Origin: a bacterium
GTDB lineage: Bacteria; Planctomycetota; J058; JAJDCP01
Assembly (NCBI GenBank): GCA_030428695.1
Contig: JAUIEM010000492.1
Location: 1 to 5,993 of the forward strand
Direction: 5' to 3'
Length of the DNA stretch: 5,993 bases
Every line of letters begins with the position of its first letter. Within the stretch, counting starts at the first letter, position 1. The notes beneath the pieces are model-generated. The model was given only the letters and a program-made list of their open reading frames with translations, was not told the origin of the DNA and did not search any database. A program made the position numbers and the translations under genes. Positions 1-5,689 of this stretch are shown here, piece by piece.

Positions 1-70
1 CACACCCCGTCGCCGCAGCCAGGGCGACGCCGAGGAGCGCCGCTTGAGCTCCTTCCCATTTCAACTTCAT
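1..70 (-). CDS. N-terminus of a putative lipoprotein, truncated by the window edge
   Basis: Read on the minus strand from the ATG at 70-68, the sequence encodes MKLKWEGAQAAL followed by LGVALAAATGC. This is a lipoprotein signal peptide: a short n-region with two lysines, an alanine/leucine hydrophobic core, and a lipobox ending in A-T-G-C at residue 23. The protein would therefore be exported, cleaved by signal peptidase II and lipidated on that cysteine. A purine-rich GAAGGGAA lies just upstream of the ATG, and the flanking bases (about 59-92) are AT-rich for this genome, as expected of a 5' untranslated region. An in-frame ATG at 85-83 is an alternative start. Only 23 codons are visible, so the mature protein cannot be identified. 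The glutamate at residue 6 is a little unusual for an n-region. The reading overlaps the first codons of the plus-strand beta-helix ORF, and both cannot be real there. Confidence 0.55.
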   Translation of the reverse strand, partial: MKLKWEGAQAALLGVALAAATGC

Positions 71-1123
71 GGCTTCCCTTCTCATTATTTCTTCGCGCTG
101 CCCGGCAACGCGAACCTCGTCGCGAACCCGCTGTTCACCCAGGACGGCGAGCAACGCGACTTCGACGAGCACTACCGGCTGCACCCGGCCTCGCCGGCGG
201 TCGACGCCGGCATCGACCTCAACCGCTTCCGCGACACCGACCTGTCGACCAACGACATGGGCGCCTACGGCGGGCCCGGAGGCGGGCACGTCGGTGCGGG
301 CGCTCTCGACGACCCGACCTTCGACGTGATCGACACCTACAACTGGAACTTCGGCTCCGAGGCGCTCGGCTTCCAGACCACGGGTCGGCTGCTGAACACC
401 TTCTCCGGCCCGACGGCCAAGATCTTCAAGGTGTACTTCAGCAACTTCGTCGCGGCTGATCTGCCCGAGACCTCCTTCGAGCTTCGGGATCAGCAGGGCA
501 ACCTGCTGCAGACCGCCGACGAGGTCAGCGTGCTCGGGCCGGTGGCGACCGTCATCTTCGAGGATCCCCTCCCGCTCGGCGCGATCCTCAACTTCCGCGT
601 GCTGACCGCCGGGATCGAGAGCGAGTTCGGTGATCCCCTGCGGATGCCCTTCTACCGGGAGTTCCCGACCCGCCCGCAGACGCCCCTCAACGAAGGCGAC
701 GACGTGGCGAACGGCAGCCTCGGCACCGCGACCGACGTGACCGGCGCCGGCCCCGTCGTGATCGTCAACGGCAACAACGACAACGGGGACGACTCCCTCG
801 TCGATGTCGACTTCCTGCACGTCGGGAGCTTCGAGGCCGGACAGCGGATCGAGGCGGCGATCGCCGACCAGACCTTCTCGGACGATATCCGCCTCCAGCT
901 GGTCGACGTAACCACCGGTCAGGTCATCAACGAGACCGACGACGTCTTCCAGGGCCGTCCCTACCTCAGCCACATCTTCTCCGCGGAAGACGTCGCCAAC
1001 GGTGGGGAGTTCGCGATCGCCGTGCGCTTCACGTTCGTCTCGGGCGGGGGCAATCAGTCCTACGAGCTGAACATCGTCGGCGTCGGGGACGCCCCGATGG
1101 TGCAGCCGCCGACGCCGGACTAG
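44..1123 (+). CDS. C-terminal part of a beta-helix surface protein with Ig-like and PPC-like domains; probably 5'-truncated
   Basis: This is probably an exported or surface protein of unknown substrate. Numbering from the TTG at 44, residues 21-76 are the usual end of a right-handed beta-helix ('choice-of-anchor Q'-type) region. They run GNANLVANPLF, then a HPASPAVDAG block, then DMGAYGG. Residues about 100-205 look like a beta-sandwich, perhaps a bacterial Ig-like (SbsA-type) domain. Residues about 214-347 resemble a pre-peptidase C-terminal (PPC) domain, with an Asn/Asp-rich NGNNDNGDD turn, VDFLHVGSFEAGQRIEAAI and IRLQLVDVTTGQV. The tail is short and proline-rich, with no membrane helix. 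Residues 1-20 do not fit the family and lie over the minus-strand lipoprotein signal peptide. The frame stays open to the left window edge, so the listed start is arbitrary; credible sequence begins near 104. The earlier beta-helix coils that should precede this motif are absent. A pseudogene remnant or a chimeric join are both possible. Confidence 0.6.
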   Translation: MSSFPFQLHGFPSHYFFALPGNANLVANPLFTQDGEQRDFDEHYRLHPASPAVDAGIDLNRFRDTDLSTNDMGAYGGPGGGHVGAGALDDPTFDVIDTYNWNFGSEALGFQTTGRLLNTFSGPTAKIFKVYFSNFVAADLPETSFELRDQQGNLLQTADEVSVLGPVATVIFEDPLPLGAILNFRVLTAGIESEFGDPLRMPFYREFPTRPQTPLNEGDDVANGSLGTATDVTGAGPVVIVNGNNDNGDDSLVDVDFLHVGSFEAGQRIEAAIADQTFSDDIRLQLVDVTTGQVINETDDVFQGRPYLSHIFSAEDVANGGEFAIAVRFTFVSGGGNQSYELNIVGVGDAPMVQPPTPD

Positions 1124-1129
1124 GCCAGG

Positions 1130-1714
1130 ATGCCTCGCAACCTCGAGATCAAAGCGAGGCTGGCAGGTCTGCATGAAGAATCCCGCGGCTTGCCGCGGGA
1201 TTCTTCACTGGACTCCAACCCACCGCTGCTGCGGGCCGCGCGCCTCGTGGCTGCCCGGCTCGCGACCCGGGCACCGGTCTGCGAGCACCAGGTCGACCGC
1301 TACCTGCAGGTCGCGGGTCCAGACGGCGTCGAGCGCCTCAAGCTGCGCAGCATCGATGGCGGACCCGAGGTGTTGATCCCGTACCGTCGGCTCGAGACCG
1401 ACGGGGTGCGGGTCAGCGACTACGCCCTGTTGGCTCCGGACGACGTACGGGCGCGGGCCCTCCTGGCCGAGCAGGGGGAGGTGCTCGTCACGGTCGAGAA
1501 GCGGCGCGAGGTGTTCCTGATCGACAATGTCCGGGTACACCTCGACGAGGTCGAGGGCCTGGGCACCTTCCTCGAGCTGGAGGCGATGGTCGACGCCGAC
1601 CACGACGAGGCGCGCTGCGCGGAGTCGATCGCCGCGCTGCTCGAGGCCTTCGGGATCGGTGAGCGGGATCTCCTGCGCGCATCCTACGCAGAGCTGCTGC
1701 TCGCGCGGGAATGA
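1130..1714 (+). CDS. CYTH-domain protein (class IV adenylate cyclase / triphosphatase superfamily)
   Basis: The CYTH superfamily builds a beta-barrel tunnel that binds triphosphates with divalent metal. Members include CyaB-type adenylate cyclases, thiamine-triphosphatases and inorganic triphosphatases; the activity here cannot be assigned. The visible motifs are NLEIKAR (4-10, with Asn in place of the first Glu of ExExK, as in a common bacterial subgroup), LKLR (70-73), YRR (85-87), VEKRREVF (122-129) and VRVHLDEVEGLG followed by TFLELE (134-151). These supply the basic and acidic tunnel residues. The protein is soluble, with no signal peptide. The ATG is six bases after the preceding stop, which suggests translational coupling; the Shine-Dalgarno is weak. 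Residues about 15-32 appear to be an insertion relative to the family: AGL would normally run straight into LLRAARLVAARLA. DNA under this segment contains a perfect palindrome. The catalytic motifs are intact, so the protein is probably still functional. Confidence 0.85.
   Translation: MPRNLEIKARLAGLHEESRGLPRDSSLDSNPPLLRAARLVAARLATRAPVCEHQVDRYLQVAGPDGVERLKLRSIDGGPEVLIPYRRLETDGVRVSDYALLAPDDVRARALLAEQGEVLVTVEKRREVFLIDNVRVHLDEVEGLGTFLELEAMVDADHDEARCAESIAALLEAFGIGERDLLRASYAELLLARE
1174..1207. repeat. Perfect palindrome (15-bp arms, 4-nt loop) inside the CYTH coding sequence
   Basis: The left arm TGAAGAATCCCGCGG (1174-1188) and right arm CCGCGGGATTCTTCA (1193-1207) are exact reverse complements around a CTTG loop. 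The element is in frame and encodes residues 16-26 (EESRGLPRDSS) of the CYTH protein, within a segment that has no counterpart in typical family members. A CTGC at 1169-1172 and again at 1226-1229 flanks the extra DNA, which could be a short target duplication or chance. No T-run follows the stem, so it does not look like an intrinsic terminator. It resembles REP/BIME-like or Rickettsia RPE-like palindromic elements in kind; I recognise no named family. Confidence 0.75.
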
Positions 1715-1722
1715 CGTATACT
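1694..1722 (+). promoter_or_regulatory. Candidate promoter for the HEAT-like gene
   Basis: TATACT at 1717-1722 matches five of six bases of the sigma70 -10 consensus and stands out in this GC-rich sequence. The -35 position at 17-bp spacing (1694-1699, CTGCTG) is poor. It would start transcription near 1729, giving a leader of about 34 nt before the GTG at 1763. It overlaps the end of the CYTH gene, so the third gene may be read both from this site and by read-through. Confidence 0.3.
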
Positions 1723-1762
1723 GGAGGGGCCCGGAGCGCCCGCTCCCGGTGGAGACAAGTCC

Positions 1763-2722
1763 GTGGAAATCAGCCGCCCGGTGTTCTTCCTCGGCGTCGT
1801 CGGCCTGCTCGGCCTGGCCGCCGTGCTGTTCTGGCCCGAACCCTCCGCGCCGGGGCCCGACCAGCCCGGCGCCGGGCGTCAGCCGGAGGCACCCACACAG
1901 CCCCCGCCGCCCACGGTCGACCCCGGCTTCGACGCGCCGGTCGAGCCCGGCGTGACGACGCGGGCGCCAACGCTGCCGGTGGCCGGCGCGCCGTCATCCG
2001 TGGAGCCGGAGCCCGAGGTCGCGCCGGAGGGCGAGGCACCGCCGCAGCCCTTCGAGCTCGCGACCCAGACGATGGCCGCGCTCGACGCCGCGCGCACGGT
2101 CGCCGACCTGCTGCCGACGTCCCCGACCGAGAAGGTCGGGCGCGCGCGGCGCAAGGTGATCAACCAGGCCCGGGTGCGCCTCGAGGTGCAGCTGCGCCCG
2201 ATCGCCGCCCATCTCCTGCGCCATCCCGAGGCGGGCATGGAGTATCTCACCCTGCTCGACGCCTCCGACCCGGAGATCGCGGCGCGGATCGGCTCGCCGC
2301 TGCTGTACTCGCGCAGCCCGGAGGTCGTCGCGGCCCTGCGCGCGCGGCTGCTCGAAGGCGCGACCACCGGACAGCGCATGTTCGCCCTGCGCCTCCTCCG
2401 CGGGCGCGAGGAGTCGAGCGCCGGCTTCGCGATCCTCGGCGCCGCCCAGGACCCAGCCGTCACCATCCGCGCGGCGGCGGTGCGCGCGCTCGGTGGCTTC
2501 CTCAGCGACCGACAGCATATGACGATGCACGCGAGCATCCTGTCCCAGCTGCGGCTCGCGCTCGACGATCCCGAGCTCTTCGTGCAGACCGCGGCCCTCG
2601 GCGCGTTGATCGGGACGCGGCCCCAGGAAGACATGCGCGAGCGGGTCGAGGAGCTCGCCGCCCAGAGCGAGCACGCCGAGGCCGCCGTCCTGGCCGGCCG
2701 GGTGCTCGACTCCTGGGAATAG
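1763..2722 (+). CDS. Membrane-anchored protein with proline-rich linker and HEAT-like helical repeats
   Basis: I do not recognise a specific family. The start is a GTG with GGTGGAG (1748-1754) eight bases upstream. Residues 6-24 (PVFFLGVVGLLGLAAVLFW) form one uncleaved signal anchor after a five-residue N-terminus with Arg5, so the rest is probably periplasmic. Residues 25-97 are rich in Pro, Glu, Gly and Ala and look disordered, like a spacer. Residues about 98-319 are alpha-helical, with repeated segments such as DPEIAARIGSPLL, SPEVVAALRARLL, DPAVTIRAAAVRALGGFL and DPELFVQTAALGALIG. These have the 'DP-x-[VI]-R-x-x-A' periodicity of HEAT or armadillo scaffolds, which normally bind other proteins. 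No catalytic motif is seen. Forty-eight bases separate it from the CYTH gene, and its stop is 18 bases from the stop of the convergent kinase. A binding or scaffolding role is inference from the repeats. Confidence 0.75.
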   Translation: MEISRPVFFLGVVGLLGLAAVLFWPEPSAPGPDQPGAGRQPEAPTQPPPPTVDPGFDAPVEPGVTTRAPTLPVAGAPSSVEPEPEVAPEGEAPPQPFELATQTMAALDAARTVADLLPTSPTEKVGRARRKVINQARVRLEVQLRPIAAHLLRHPEAGMEYLTLLDASDPEIAARIGSPLLYSRSPEVVAALRARLLEGATTGQRMFALRLLRGREESSAGFAILGAAQDPAVTIRAAAVRALGGFLSDRQHMTMHASILSQLRLALDDPELFVQTAALGALIGTRPQEDMRERVEELAAQSEHAEAAVLAGRVLDSWE

Positions 2723-2740
2723 GGGCGCGCTGGGACGCCC

Positions 2741-4474
2741 TCAGCGCCTCGGCTTGGACTCGATCTCGCCCGACGACTGTTTGAATAGCCACTGCACGAG
2801 CAACACCGGCAACATCAGCAGGGTCAACAACGCCTGCCACAGCCCCTGGACCAGGTCGGGCTCGGACTCCCGCGGAGCGTCGACGATCAGCCCGCTCGCC
2901 ACCCGCTGCTCGAGGCAGTCGTAGCAGCAGGAGCGCCCGTCGATGCGGTAGGTCTGGTTCGCGGGCCCGCGCTGCCCGCACTGCATGCAGGTCTCCACCG
3001 CGCGCGACTCGACCGCCTGCAGGCCGGCGAGCTCGGGCTCGAGCGCCGAGCGCAGCGCGGGGTTCAGACGCATCGCGACCAACCCCCAGAGCAGCGCTGC
3101 CCCCGTGCTCTCCGCCTCCGCGATCCGTGCGAGCTCGGTGCGCGCGCTCTGCGGGCTCTCGAGGGTGGCCGCGAAGGCCTGCGCCTCTTCGAGGGCGCAG
3201 TCCTCGCAGCAGCCCCGCATCAACAGGTTCGAAGCCGTCGGCGCCCGGCAGGAGCGGCAGTCTTCGGTCTGCAGGCTGCCCTGCTCCCGGGCGTGGCGGA
3301 AGCGCGGCGCGAGGTGGTCGCGCCACTCCGGATGCAGCTCGCCCCACACCAGGCAGAGCCAGATCACGTGGCCGGGCTGACGCCGCTCGAGGTTGGCGTC
3401 GAGCAGGGCGAGGGCGGAGTCGAGCGGCGTCTGGACCGCGCTCAGCGGCGTCGGAGGCCGCTCCGAGATGTGCAACAGCGCCTCCTTGAAGGCCTGCGCG
3501 TCCCCGTAGCGGGCCTCCGGACGCTCCTCGAGGGCCTTGAGCAGCACCTCCCGCAAGCCCGGCGGCAGCTTCGACTCCCGCACCACCCGGGGGCTCTCCC
3601 CCGTCACGCAGTGGTACAGCGTCGCCCCGAGCCCGTAGATGTCCGCCCGCGCGTCGACGTTGGCGGCGTCCCGCGCCTGCTCGGGGGCCATGTACGCCAG
3701 CGTGCCGAGGGCGGAGCCCTCACGGGTCAGGGCCAGCCCGCCGCCGCTGCGCGCCAGGCCAAAGTCGCCGAGCTTGGCGTTCTCCGCCTGGTCGAACAGG
3801 ATGTTGGCCGGCTTGACGTCCCGATGCACCACCCCCTGGGCGTGGGAGGCCTCGAGGGCGTCACACATCTGCGCCCCGAGCGCGACGGCGCGGTCGACCG
3901 GGAGCGGTCCGGAGGCGAGGCGGTCGGCCAGGGAGCCGCCCTCGAGGAGCTCCATCGACAGGTACAGCCCGCCCCTGTCCTTGCCGAGGTCGTGCAGACG
4001 CACCACGTGCGGGTGCTCGATGGACGCCAGGGCGCGCGCCTCCTCGACGAGGCGCTGGCGGAAGGCGCCCCCCTCCGAGCCCGGTGGCGGCTGGACACGC
4101 TTGAGCGCGACCCGCCGCCCGAGCAGGGTGTCGTAGGCCGCGTAGACGTGGCCCATCCCGCCGCGGCCGAGGCTGCCTTCGAGGCGGAAGCGCTCGTCGA
4201 AGGCGATCGGCGCCTGCGCCGGACCCGACCCGACCAGGCTGTTGGCGAGGGAGAGCTCGAGGCCGCCCTGCGCGCGCGGCGGAAGCTCTTCCTCCCGCGC
4301 GGCCTCGGGGGCGGCTGGGGACGGCGCCTGCACGGCATCGGTCGGCGGCTCGACCTCCGACGCCGGAGCTTGCTCCGCGGCGTCCTGCGCGTCCGCTTCG
4401 GCCTGCAGGTCGAGCAGCTCGTCGGGCAGGGCCGGACGCTCCGGCGCGGGTCGTTGTTCCTGTTTCTCCACCAT
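2741..4474 (-). CDS. Hanks-type Ser/Thr protein kinase with two Cys-rich (zinc-ribbon-like) modules and a C-terminal membrane anchor
   Basis: This 577-aa protein transfers phosphate from ATP to Ser/Thr residues of unknown partners. Numbering is from the ATG at 4474. Residues 1-95 are acidic and Ala/Pro-rich, probably disordered. The kinase domain spans about 96-335: glycine loop LGRGGMGHVY (102-111), VALK with Lys125, alphaC Glu144/145, HRDVKPAN with catalytic Asp219 (an RD kinase), DFG 237-239, GTLAYMAPEQ with APE 263-265, and DIYGLG with Asp278. All key residues are present, so it should be active. The C-lobe is compact: TGESP runs almost directly into LPPGLREVLLKALEERPEARY, lacking the usual 20-25 residues. 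Two modules follow: C-x2-C-x12-CC-x2-C (406-426) and C-x2-C-x16-CC-x2-C (496-520), likely metal-binding. Residues about 543-564 are a hydrophobic helix near the C-terminus, with only 13 residues after it, so the kinase and Cys modules should be cytoplasmic and tail-anchored. An upstream in-frame GTG at 4534 is rejected because the candidate promoter would start transcription around there. Confidence 0.92.
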   Translation of the reverse strand: MVEKQEQRPAPERPALPDELLDLQAEADAQDAAEQAPASEVEPPTDAVQAPSPAAPEAAREEELPPRAQGGLELSLANSLVGSGPAQAPIAFDERFRLEGSLGRGGMGHVYAAYDTLLGRRVALKRVQPPPGSEGGAFRQRLVEEARALASIEHPHVVRLHDLGKDRGGLYLSMELLEGGSLADRLASGPLPVDRAVALGAQMCDALEASHAQGVVHRDVKPANILFDQAENAKLGDFGLARSGGGLALTREGSALGTLAYMAPEQARDAANVDARADIYGLGATLYHCVTGESPRVVRESKLPPGLREVLLKALEERPEARYGDAQAFKEALLHISERPPTPLSAVQTPLDSALALLDANLERRQPGHVIWLCLVWGELHPEWRDHLAPRFRHAREQGSLQTEDCRSCRAPTASNLLMRGCCEDCALEEAQAFAATLESPQSARTELARIAEAESTGAALLWGLVAMRLNPALRSALEPELAGLQAVESRAVETCMQCGQRGPANQTYRIDGRSCCYDCLEQRVASGLIVDAPRESEPDLVQGLWQALLTLLMLPVLLVQWLFKQSSGEIESKPRR

Positions 4475-4485
4475 GCGGTCCCGGT

Positions 4486-4491
4486 TCCTCC
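4486..4491 (-). promoter_or_regulatory. Shine-Dalgarno of the kinase gene
   Basis: GGAGGA on the minus strand ends 11 bases before the ATG at 4474. The spacing is slightly long, but no other start codon lies between, and the site supports this start over the in-frame GTG 60 bases further upstream. Confidence 0.5.
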
Positions 4492-4539
4492 ACCCCCACT
4501 CCCGCAAAGGCCGGGCCGGCAGGCGCAGGCACACCTGTC

Positions 4540-4568
4540 ATCGAACGCGGGGGGGCCCCGTTTGTCAA
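4540..4568 (-). promoter_or_regulatory. Candidate promoter of the kinase gene
   Basis: On the minus strand, a perfect -35 hexamer TTGACA (4568-4563) is followed after 17 bp by TTCGAT (4545-4540), a weak -10 with three of six matches. Transcription would begin near 4533, leaving a leader of about 58 nt. The spacer includes a run of seven G on the plus strand (4549-4555) followed by four C. A GCCGG-G-CCGGC dyad (4510-4520) lies in the leader and could be an operator, but it is also ordinary for such GC content. Confidence 0.35.
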
Positions 4569-4584
4569 GCGACGGCCGGTCGGC

Positions 4585-5475
4585 TCAATAGTGCCAGGGG
4601 AAGCGGAGGAAGTCGCGGGGACGCTTCTCGACGAAGGCGTCGCGCCCTTCCTGTGCCTCGTCGGTGCCGTAGGCCAGGCGCGTCGCCTCGCCGGCGAAGA
4701 GTTGTTGGCCGACCAGCCCGTCGTCGGGCAGGTTGAAGCCGTACTTCAGCATCCGCATCGCCGTCGGGCTCTTGCTGTTGATCTCGACCGCCCAGTCCAG
4801 CGCGACCTTCTCGAGCTCGGCGTGGGGCACCGCCAGGTTGACCATGCCCATCGCCGCGGCCTCCGCCGCCGAGTAGTTGCGGCCGAGGAAGAAGATCTCG
4901 CGCGCCTTCTTCTGCCCGACCTGGCGCGCGAGCAGCGCGGAGCCGTAGCCGCTGTCGAAGCTCGCGACGTCCGGGTCGGTCTGCTTGAAGACCGCGTGCT
5001 CCTCGCTCGCCAGGGTCAGGTCGCAGACGACGTGCAGGCTATGCCCGCCGCCGACCGCCCAGCCGGGCACGACCGCGATCACGACCTTCGGCATGAAGCG
5101 GATCAGCCGCTGCACCTCGAGGATGTGCAGCCGCCCGAGCCGCGCGGCGTCGACCCCCTCGGCGCCCGCGTACTTGTAGCCGTCACGCCCGCGGATGCGC
5201 TGGTCGCCCCCCGAGCTGAAGGCCCAGCCGCCGTCCTTGGGGGAGGGGCCGTTCCCGGTCAGCAGGACGCAGCCGACGTCGCTGAGGCAGCGGGCGTGGT
5301 CGAGGGCGGTGTACAGCTCATCGACGGTCTGCGGGCGGAAGGCGTTGCGGCACTCCGGCCGGTCGAAGGCGATCCGGACCGCGCCGGTCTCCCGGGCGCG
5401 GTGGTAGGTGATGTCGCCGAAGTCGAAGCCCTCGACGGGCTGCCAGCGGGCGGGGTCGAAAATCTCCGAGACCAT
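4585..5475 (-). CDS. menB: 1,4-dihydroxy-2-naphthoyl-CoA synthase (MenB)
   Basis: MenB is a cytoplasmic crotonase-fold enzyme. It closes the second ring of the menaquinone precursor by Dieckmann-type cyclisation of o-succinylbenzoyl-CoA to 1,4-dihydroxy-2-naphthoyl-CoA. Length (296 aa) and sequence fit the family end to end: SSGGDQ (87-92), GRDGYKY (96-102), the oxyanion-hole region VPGWAVGGGHSLH (136-148), QTDPDVASFDSGYGSALLARQVGQ (165-188, in which SFD gives catalytic Asp174), FFLGR (195-199) and Tyr269 in LAYGTDEAQEGR. Asp167 in TDPDV matches the Asp found in the Mycobacterium tuberculosis type, whereas the E. coli type has Gly there and uses bicarbonate. This enzyme is therefore probably bicarbonate-independent. 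The ATG at 5475 is chosen over an in-frame start 24 bases upstream because GGAGGA sits five bases before it. No other men gene is in the window. The gene lies 110 bp upstream of the kinase on the same strand, which has its own candidate promoter. Confidence 0.96.
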   Translation of the reverse strand: MVSEIFDPARWQPVEGFDFGDITYHRARETGAVRIAFDRPECRNAFRPQTVDELYTALDHARCLSDVGCVLLTGNGPSPKDGGWAFSSGGDQRIRGRDGYKYAGAEGVDAARLGRLHILEVQRLIRFMPKVVIAVVPGWAVGGGHSLHVVCDLTLASEEHAVFKQTDPDVASFDSGYGSALLARQVGQKKAREIFFLGRNYSAAEAAAMGMVNLAVPHAELEKVALDWAVEINSKSPTAMRMLKYGFNLPDDGLVGQQLFAGEATRLAYGTDEAQEGRDAFVEKRPRDFLRFPWHY

Positions 5476-5480
5476 GGGAG

Positions 5481-5486
5481 TCCTCC
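5481..5486 (-). promoter_or_regulatory. Shine-Dalgarno of menB
   Basis: GGAGGA on the minus strand with a five-base spacer to the ATG at 5475. It fixes the menB start at MVSEIFDPARW rather than the longer reading that begins at 5499. Confidence 0.75.
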
Positions 5487-5525
5487 AGGGGAAACGCACC
5501 GTCAGGGCGGCGGCTCGCGGCGCTG

Positions 5526-5553
5526 ACTATAGGGCCTGTGCGGACCGCGTCAA
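5526..5553 (-). promoter_or_regulatory. Sigma70-type promoter of menB
   Basis: On the minus strand, TTGACG (5553-5548) and TATAGT (5531-5526) are separated by 16 bp; each matches five of six consensus bases. Transcription would start near 5519, giving a leader of about 44 nt that contains the Shine-Dalgarno. Directly upstream of the -35, the dyad GGCT-N5-AGCC (5555-5567) is placed where a regulator could bind; that role is inference. Confidence 0.6.
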
Positions 5554-5564
5554 TGGCTCCGGAA

Positions 5565-5624
5565 GCCGCCGGGAGCCGTGCGCGTGCGGCGGCGCGGAGG
5601 TCGCTCCGGCACGCGGCTCCCCGG
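5565..5624. repeat. Nested inverted repeats in the menB/receiver intergenic region
   Basis: GGGAGCCG (5571-5578) is exactly complementary to CGGCTCCC (5614-5621), and the pairing extends imperfectly outward. Inside it, CGGAG (5595-5599) pairs with CTCCG (5604-5608) around GTCG, and GCCGCC (5565-5570) can alternatively pair with GGCGGC (5588-5593). The block occupies the centre of the 214-bp divergent spacer (5476-5689), upstream of both genes. It could be an operator region or a structured leader of the plus-strand gene. In such GC-rich DNA some of this will arise by chance. No clear plus-strand promoter was found here. Confidence 0.35.
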
Positions 5625-5689
5625 GATTCCCTCGCAAGATGACGGCGCAGACGCTACAAGGGGATGCTCGGGAGGTGCAGGGGAGCGTG

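Noticed and set aside
1733..1746. GGAGC-GCCC-GCTCC hairpin before the HEAT-like gene
   Set aside because: It is a five-base stem with no T-run and not far from the ribosome-binding site. It is too weak to call a terminator or riboswitch.
2723..2748. GGGCG/CGCCC pairing between the convergent stops of the HEAT-like and kinase genes, as a bidirectional terminator
   Set aside because: The stem is only five bases with an eight-base loop and no T-run in either direction, so it cannot be told from chance at this GC content.
1711..2784. A 357-codon plus-strand frame overlapping the HEAT-like gene, and a 281-codon minus-strand frame at 2502-3347
   Set aside because: The translations are dominated by Arg, Ala, Pro and Gly. 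The 1763-2722 frame has a membrane anchor, helical repeats and a good ribosome-binding site; the kinase frame accounts for the rest.
4549..4564. GGGGCCCC followed by TTT as a plus-strand terminator
   Set aside because: No plus-strand gene is present upstream to terminate, the T-run is too short, and the bases are better explained as part of the minus-strand kinase promoter.
3293..4591. A 432-codon plus-strand open frame across the kinase gene, and a 311-codon one (4591-5526) across menB
   Set aside because: Both are antisense shadows in GC-rich DNA. Their translations are low-complexity and rich in Arg, Gly and Ala, with no family resemblance, while the minus-strand frames encode complete recognisable proteins.
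5622..5630. CGGGATTC near the receiver gene as a second copy of the CYTH palindrome arm
   Set aside because: Only eight bases match and there is no complementary arm next to it, so it is not a copy of the element.
5639..5689. Longer receiver protein starting at the ATG at 5639
   Set aside because: It has no Shine-Dalgarno. The added 17 residues are unlike a receiver N-terminus, and the ATG at 5690 has a purine-rich site upstream.
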